Source: Pseudomonadota bacterium (lineage in GTDB: Bacteria; Pseudomonadota; Alphaproteobacteria; Rhizobiales; Xanthobacteraceae). Taken from it: a stretch of 45,178 nucleotides of DNA. Every line of letters starts with the position of its first letter. The stretch's first letter is position 1. The notes below the pieces were generated by a model, which ran no database searches, had not been told where the DNA came from, and worked only from the letters and a program-made list of their open reading frames with translations. Made by a program: the position numbers and the translations under genes. The stretch covers positions 1-45,178 of the forward strand of contig JAEYAW010000015.1 of the NCBI GenBank assembly GCA_023404675.1. Direction: 5' to 3'. Of the stretch, positions 40,704-45,178 are shown piece by piece.

Positions 40704-40740
40704 GCCTGCATTATTTGCAGGCACCTGTCCTTTACAGGTG
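40704..40740. repeat. Two adjacent dyads upstream of the ABC transporter promoter
   Basis: GCCTGCA-ttatt-TGCAGGC (40704-40722) and CACCTGT-ccttt-ACAGGTG (40722-40740), each a perfect 7-bp stem with a 5-base loop; they share base 40722. They contain related CCTG..CAGG cores. The second overlaps a TTTACA -35-like hexamer (40731-40736). They may be regulator-binding sites or the end of the upstream transcript; no T-run follows. Confidence 0.6.
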
Positions 40741-40760
40741 TGATCAATCATGCATTTATA
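40731..40760 (+). promoter_or_regulatory. Putative promoter of the ABC transporter operon
   Basis: TTTACA (40731-40736, five of six -35 matches) and TTTATA (40755-40760) are 18 bases apart. The TetR dyad begins at 40761, directly downstream, where binding would block initiation. Confidence 0.4.
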
Positions 40761-40778
40761 TGACTAACTAGTCAGTCA
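40761..40778. promoter_or_regulatory. TetR operator site 3
   Basis: TGACTAACTAGTCAGTCA: an 18-bp palindrome with one mismatched pair, the same centre ACTAGT and arms as site 2. It is 67 bases before the substrate-binding-protein ATG. Confidence 0.65.
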
Positions 40779-40844
40779 CAGAAGCCGGCTGCAAGGCGCT
40801 TCGACGGATCATCAATTCAGGCGGATTTTTGAGGAGAACGATCG

Positions 40845-41852
40845 ATGCGGACATCGCGGCGTGCATTTCTTGCTGGAGCCACGGCATTTTTGGCGACGCC
40901 TGTCGTGCGCGCGTCGGCGCAGGCCGTCCCCGTTTCGCTGAAGGTCGATATCGGCCCCTGGGGCGCGCATGCGGCGATTTATTACGCGCAGCAGAAGGGA
41001 TGGTTCAGCGAAGCCGGTCTGAACGTTGACATTCAGGATGGAACGGGCTCGCTGAACACGATCAATCTGGTGGGCGCGGGGCGCGTGGATGTCGGTTACG
41101 TCCAGCTGGGGCCGATGGCGATCGGGCGCGCAGGCGGTCTGCCGGTGAAGTCATTTGCAGGCTTCATGCGTCGTGGCGATCTCGGCGTCATGGTCGATGC
41201 GAAGACAGGGCCGACCGATCCCAAGCAACTCGCCGGCAAGAAAATCATGTGCTTCGCCGCGAGTCCGTGGGCTCCCTTCATCGACGGCTATCTCGCGCAT
41301 GCAGGTCTCAAGCGCGGCACCGGAGCGGGCGAGGTCAACGTGGTGATGGTGTCGCCGCAGGCGATGGCGAGCACTTATGCCAGCGGCGCGGCCGATGGCT
41401 TCATGTCGATCCAGCCGTATGGCGAGCCGCTCGTCGCCGCCACGCGTCCGGCCCGTTCGCTGCTCGCGGTCGATGCGGGAATTCACTTTCCAAGCTATGG
41501 CCTGATTGCCAGCGACGAAACTCTGAGCAAGCGCGCGGATGTTCTGGGCCGCCTGGCGCAGGTTCAGCAGCGGGCCTGGGCCGAGCTTGCGCAGAGCCCC
41601 GGAGCGGTGGAGGAGGGCGCCAAGGCGATCATCGCGGGACGGCCCAACGCGCAGCTCGATCCGGTGGTGATCCTGGATCAGGCCAAGCTTTGCCTTAACT
41701 TCCTGCAGACGTCGAACACGTCCGGCAAGCCGCAGGGATGGCAAACGGAAGCCGACTGGAAGGGGGCCATCGCGTCCATGACGGAAGTCGGGGTGCTCAA
41801 GGGCGACTTCAAGCCTTCGGATTTCTACACCAACGACCTTCTCAAGGCATGA
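40845..41852 (+). CDS. ABC transporter substrate-binding protein (NMT1/SsuA-like), Tat-type signal
   Basis: 335 residues. The N-terminus MRTSRRAFLAGATAFLATPV has a twin-arginine motif and a hydrophobic core ending about residue 26, so export is probably by Tat. The mature part is NMT1/THI5/SsuA-like: LKVDIGPWGAHAAIYYAQQK, GWFSEAGLNVDIQDGTGSLN, GRVDVGYVQLGPMAIGRAGG, TYASGAADGFMSIQPYGEPL. This type binds sulfonates, nitrate, pyrimidines or aromatic acids; the ligand is unknown. Its stop overlaps the ATPase start by 4 bases. Confidence 0.88.
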   Translation: MRTSRRAFLAGATAFLATPVVRASAQAVPVSLKVDIGPWGAHAAIYYAQQKGWFSEAGLNVDIQDGTGSLNTINLVGAGRVDVGYVQLGPMAIGRAGGLPVKSFAGFMRRGDLGVMVDAKTGPTDPKQLAGKKIMCFAASPWAPFIDGYLAHAGLKRGTGAGEVNVVMVSPQAMASTYASGAADGFMSIQPYGEPLVAATRPARSLLAVDAGIHFPSYGLIASDETLSKRADVLGRLAQVQQRAWAELAQSPGAVEEGAKAIIAGRPNAQLDPVVILDQAKLCLNFLQTSNTSGKPQGWQTEADWKGAIASMTEVGVLKGDFKPSDFYTNDLLKA

Positions 41853-42682
41853 CGAGCGAATTGGTTTCCGCATCTGCGCCGGACAGGGCCGCCCCCAACG
41901 GGGGCGGCCAGCCGTATTTGAGCGTCGTCAACGCGGGAAAGGTCTACGACGCCGGCGCGAAGGCCTTCGAGGCGCTTCGTGGCGTTGACCTGACTGTCGC
42001 GCAGGGCGAATTCGTCAGCATCGTCGGCCCCTCGGGGTGCGGCAAGAGCACGCTCTTGAAATGCATCGCGGGCCTTGAGCGGATCAGCTCCGGCGGACTG
42101 CGCATCAAGGGCGAGGAAGTGACAGAGCCGCCCGCGAATATGGGGGTGGTGTTCCAGCGCGATCTGTTGCTCGACTGGCGCTCGGTCCTCGACAACGTGC
42201 TGATCATGGCGGAGTTTCGCGGCTTGAGGGCGAAGGATCTGACCAGCCGCGCACGCCAGTTGCTCGCGATGTTCGGACTGGAGGCTGCCGCCGACCGCTA
42301 TCCCTGGCAGCTTTCTGGAGGCATGCGTCAGCGCGCGTCGATCTGCCGGGCGCTGCTGACCGATCCCGAATTGCTGCTGATGGACGAGCCGTTCGGCGCG
42401 CTCGACGCCATGACCCGCGATCAGCTGAATTACGAACTGGAGCGGCTCTGGTACGAGACCAAGAAGACGGTGGTGTTCATCACGCACGGGATCATCGAGG
42501 CAGTATATCTCGCCGACCGCGTCGTGATCATGGATCGCAATCCCGGACGCATTGCCGAGATCATTCCGATCGATATTCCGCGCCCGCGCAATCTCGACTG
42601 CCGCGAGCTTCCGTTGTTCGGTGAATATGTCCGGCACATCCGTCATGTCTTTGCCGCGCGTGGCGTGGCGCACGGGGAATAG
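41849..42682 (+). CDS. ABC transporter ATP-binding protein (SsuB/TauB-like)
   Basis: 277 residues. Walker A GPSGCGKST at 60-68, Q-loop VFQRDLLLDW around 101-110, signature LSGGMRQR from 155, Walker B LLLMDE at 175-180 and H-loop ITHGIIEA. It powers the uptake of the substrate bound by the preceding protein. The first 20 residues are an unstructured extension. The start overlaps the upstream stop (ATGA) and the permease starts 3 bases after its stop. Confidence 0.95.
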   Translation: MTSELVSASAPDRAAPNGGGQPYLSVVNAGKVYDAGAKAFEALRGVDLTVAQGEFVSIVGPSGCGKSTLLKCIAGLERISSGGLRIKGEEVTEPPANMGVVFQRDLLLDWRSVLDNVLIMAEFRGLRAKDLTSRARQLLAMFGLEAAADRYPWQLSGGMRQRASICRALLTDPELLLMDEPFGALDAMTRDQLNYELERLWYETKKTVVFITHGIIEAVYLADRVVIMDRNPGRIAEIIPIDIPRPRNLDCRELPLFGEYVRHIRHVFAARGVAHGE

Positions 42683-42684
42683 CG

Positions 42685-43473
42685 GTGGGCACCAGTACGA
42701 TGTCGCGAGTCCGCTCCACCGTGACGGCGATTGCCGTCCTGCTGGCAACGATTCTGATCTGGGAACTCGCCGTTCAGGGGCTTGGCATTCGCAAGTTCAT
42801 TCTCCCGGCCCCCTCGGTCGTGCTCGTCGAACTGTTCAGCCACTTTCCCTACTATGCATCGGAGGCGTCGAGCACGCTGATGGTGACGCTGGCGGGATTT
42901 GCGCTCGCGGTCGCAGGCGGCATCGCGCTTGCGGTCGCGATTGTCTCCTCGCGGATCCTCGACGTCACGCTCTACACTCTGTTGGTGGCGCTCAATGCCG
43001 TTCCGAAAGTGGCGCTCGCGCCGCTGTTCGTGATCTGGCTCGGCACGTCCTCGGCGCCCAAGGTCGCCATCGCCTGTCTGATCGCGATCTTCCCCATCGT
43101 GATCGACACGGTATTGGGTCTGCGCGCCATCGATCCGGAAATGATCAGCATGGCGAAGGCCGCGCGCGCCTCCCGGCGTCATGTCATGTTCAAGATCCGC
43201 TTTCCGAACGCGCTGCCCAGCCTGTTTGCCGGAATGAAGGTCGGGATTTCCTTTGCGCTGATCGGCGCCATCGTCGGCGAGTTCGTTGCCGGCGAGAGCG
43301 GACTGGGATCCGTCATCCTGAACAGCCAGTCGGCTTTCAACACGCCGCGCGCCTTTGCGGCCATCGTTCTGCTCAGCGTCATTGGGACGGTTTTGTTTTT
43401 CATCGTGGATTTCGCCGAACGTCTGCTTCTGCCGTGGCATGTGTCGCAGCGCGGAGTGTCGGGTGGGCATTGA
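42685..43473 (+). CDS. ABC transporter permease (SsuC-like)
   Basis: 262 residues from a GTG at 42685 with a GGGGA element 6 bases before; ATG at 42700 is the alternative. Six predicted membrane helices, with the ATPase-docking EAA-type loop SMAKAARASRRHVMFKIRFP followed by NALPSLFAGMKVGISFALIG. It is the membrane channel of the importer together with the ATPase. The stop is 73 bases before the aldehyde dehydrogenase start. Confidence 0.92.
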   Translation: MGTSTMSRVRSTVTAIAVLLATILIWELAVQGLGIRKFILPAPSVVLVELFSHFPYYASEASSTLMVTLAGFALAVAGGIALAVAIVSSRILDVTLYTLLVALNAVPKVALAPLFVIWLGTSSAPKVAIACLIAIFPIVIDTVLGLRAIDPEMISMAKAARASRRHVMFKIRFPNALPSLFAGMKVGISFALIGAIVGEFVAGESGLGSVILNSQSAFNTPRAFAAIVLLSVIGTVLFFIVDFAERLLLPWHVSQRGVSGGH

Positions 43474-43546
43474 ACATTCGCATTGAAAAATCAGCCCCCA
43501 TCGGACATTGCAGCAAAGCGATCGTCATGACTTTGGAAGTGAACAG

Positions 43547-45001
43547 ATGACCCTATCGGACGTGCTTCCCGCGGGAGCTGATCTCAATTCATTTATCGCC
43601 GATGGCGTGTGGAATGCCGGGAACGGTGACCGTGTGCCGCTTCTGTCGCCTTGGGATGGATCGCAGCGGGCAGTAATCGTCGGCGGCGGTGCGGCCGGCG
43701 TGACGGAGGCCGTGCGTGTGGCGAAGCAGGCTTTCTCGGGTAATGAAAGTGCAACGCTCGCCGCCCGCATCGGCTGGATCGAGCGGGCTGCGGCGGCGCT
43801 CGAAGCCATGGAAGGGGATATCGTCGCCGCGCTGGTTGGCGACATCGGCAAGCCGCGCCGCGCGTCTACGTTCGAGGCGAAGCGAACTGTTGCGTTCATG
43901 CGTGCGGTCGCGGCCGAAGTGCAGGGCCTGCGGGGCGAGATGCTGCCGCTCGATGTCAGCGCGACGGGCGCGAACCGGCTCGGCTTCGTGCAGCGTCTGC
44001 CTTACGGCGTGGTCGCGGCGGTGACGCCGTTCAACGCGCCGGCCAACCTGCTGATGCAGAAGGTCGCGCCCGCGCTCGTCACCGGCAATGCCGTGATCGT
44101 CAAGCCCGCGCCGGAAGGCACGCGTGTGGCGTTGATCATCGCGGAGGCGTTCCGCAAGGCGGGTCTTCCCGCAGGATTGTATGGCGTCGTTCCCGGCGGA
44201 GCCGCCGAGGCGCTGGCGCTCGCGGCCGATGGAGGCGTGTCGGTGGTGACCATCACCGGCGGCACTGCGGCCGGCGAGGCACTGGCGCGGGCCGCCGGCG
44301 CAAAGAAGTTCATCGGCGAGCTTGGCGGCAACTCGCCGAACATCGTGCTGAAGGATGCGGACCTCGCCGATGCCGCGCAACGGATCGCCGCGTCGGCCTT
44401 CGAGGCGAGCGGTCAGCAGTGCATCTCCGCACAGCGCATCATTGTCGAGGCGGCGGTCCATGATGAGTTTCTGAAGGCGTTCGCGGCGGCCGCGGCCAAA
44501 CTCAAGGTCGGCGATCCGAATTCGCCGGACGTCGATCTGGGGCCGGTTGTCCATGCACGCTCGGCCGATCGCATCATGGCTTCGATCGAGCGCTCGATCG
44601 CCGCCGGCGCGAAGCTGGCCCTTGGGGGCGAGCGGCAGGGCTGCATGATCAGCCCGACCATTCTCGCCGACGCGCCGCTCGACGCACCGATTGTGTGCGA
44701 GGAGATTTTCGGGCCGGTCGCTGTGGTGCTGAAGGTTGCGGACGCTGCCGAGGCGCTCGCCACCGCCAACGCCAGCGAGTTCGGACTGCAGGGCGCGGTG
44801 TTCACGCACAATCTCGACGATGCGCTGAAGATCGCCGGGGGGCTGCGCGTCGGCTCGGTGTGGATCAATGAGGGCAGCCGCTTCCGGCTCGACAACTATC
44901 CGTTCGGTGGCATGGGCAAGAGCGGGCACGGACGCGAAGGCGTTCGTTACGCGCTCGAGGAATATACCCAGCTCAAGTTCACCGGCATTCGCCTCGCCTG
45001 A
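43547..45001 (+). CDS. NAD(P)-dependent aldehyde dehydrogenase
   Basis: 484 residues from the ATG at 43547; an upstream in-frame TTG is less likely. All catalytic residues are present: Asn163 (TPFNAP), Lys186 (VKPAPEGT), Glu258 (FIGELGGNSPNIV) and Cys292 (SGQQCISAQ). It oxidises an aldehyde to an acid. In this setting the likely substrate is the aldehyde released when the flavin monooxygenase cleaves its substrate. Short gap to the permease gene and to the next gene (26 bases), so it is likely part of the same transcript. Confidence 0.92.
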   Translation: MTLSDVLPAGADLNSFIADGVWNAGNGDRVPLLSPWDGSQRAVIVGGGAAGVTEAVRVAKQAFSGNESATLAARIGWIERAAAALEAMEGDIVAALVGDIGKPRRASTFEAKRTVAFMRAVAAEVQGLRGEMLPLDVSATGANRLGFVQRLPYGVVAAVTPFNAPANLLMQKVAPALVTGNAVIVKPAPEGTRVALIIAEAFRKAGLPAGLYGVVPGGAAEALALAADGGVSVVTITGGTAAGEALARAAGAKKFIGELGGNSPNIVLKDADLADAAQRIAASAFEASGQQCISAQRIIVEAAVHDEFLKAFAAAAAKLKVGDPNSPDVDLGPVVHARSADRIMASIERSIAAGAKLALGGERQGCMISPTILADAPLDAPIVCEEIFGPVAVVLKVADAAEALATANASEFGLQGAVFTHNLDDALKIAGGLRVGSVWINEGSRFRLDNYPFGGMGKSGHGREGVRYALEEYTQLKFTGIRLA

Positions 45002-45027
45002 GGTCAGAACGAACAAGGAGAAAGATC

Positions 45028-45178
45028 ATGGCAGCACGTCATAAGCGTCCCCCGGAGCTGGAGGATGCGAGCCTCGAAGACATCATGGGCCGTTATGTGG
45101 GGCGGTTCCGCGACAAGAAGGCGGACTGGGCGGCGTTCGAGGATGCCAAGATCGAGGGCTGGAAGCGGGCGCAGCACC
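45028..45178 (+). CDS. N-terminal fragment of an unidentified protein, possibly cupin-like
   Basis: The ATG at 45028 follows an AAGGAG element (45015-45020) 7 bases upstream. The reading frame MAARHKRPPELEDASLEDIM... runs open to the right edge (50 codons). No domain is reached. The segment DWAAFEDAKIEGWKRAQH reminded me of cupin-domain proteins sometimes linked to such monooxygenase clusters, but this is from memory and weak. Confidence 0.4.
   Translation, partial: MAARHKRPPELEDASLEDIMGRYVGRFRDKKADWAAFEDAKIEGWKRAQH

Overview
The window is about 45 kb of high-GC DNA, apparently chromosomal, from an alphaproteobacterium. The ribosomal proteins, SecY, RpoA, the ATP12-type chaperone, the zinc-free S14 and the lack of rpmJ after secY all fit Rhizobiales. 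Protein wording and gene order look closest to the Bradyrhizobium / Rhodopseudomonas / Afipia group (Nitrobacteraceae). The genus cannot be fixed from the sequence alone. No rRNA, tRNA, CRISPR array, insertion sequence or phage gene was seen.

Positions 1-15.4 kb hold the S10-spc-alpha ribosomal superoperon, all on the + strand: the end of tuf, then rpsJ to rplO, secY, adk, rpsM, rpsK, rpoA and rplQ, closed by a strong intrinsic terminator at 15403-15432. Two things stand out. Adk has a roughly 200-residue lysine/alanine-rich tail that ends in KKDKS repeats. Strong GC hairpins sit in almost every long gap, and a likely internal promoter precedes rpsM.

Positions 15.6-31.3 kb are a mosaic of small housekeeping and accessory units: an SDR oxidoreductase; a divergent quinone-oxidoreductase-like gene and HxlR regulator; a Deg-type periplasmic protease; rarA; an RluC-type pseudouridine synthase; an ATP12 chaperone; an overlapping FliK-like / FlhB-C-terminal-like pair; a Tat-exported class D beta-lactamase; a DUF4260 membrane protein; propionyl-CoA carboxylase beta; an SMR transporter; and several small exported or membrane proteins of unknown function.

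Positions 31.6-45.2 kb are catabolic. A single-chain indolepyruvate ferredoxin oxidoreductase is followed by a thiolase-like / DUF35 / MaoC trio, a set that resembles steroid-side-chain retro-aldolase plus hydratase systems. A TetR regulator then faces a two-component flavin monooxygenase (NtaA/DszA-type oxygenase plus flavin reductase). After it come an SsuABC-like ABC importer, an aldehyde dehydrogenase and the start of another gene. Three copies of a dyad centred on GACTAGTC or ACTAGT lie exactly in front of tetR, the monooxygenase and the importer. This suggests one TetR-controlled uptake, oxidative cleavage and aldehyde oxidation pathway for an unknown C-N, C-S or heterocyclic substrate. 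This regulon is the most promising candidate for an undescribed system in the window.
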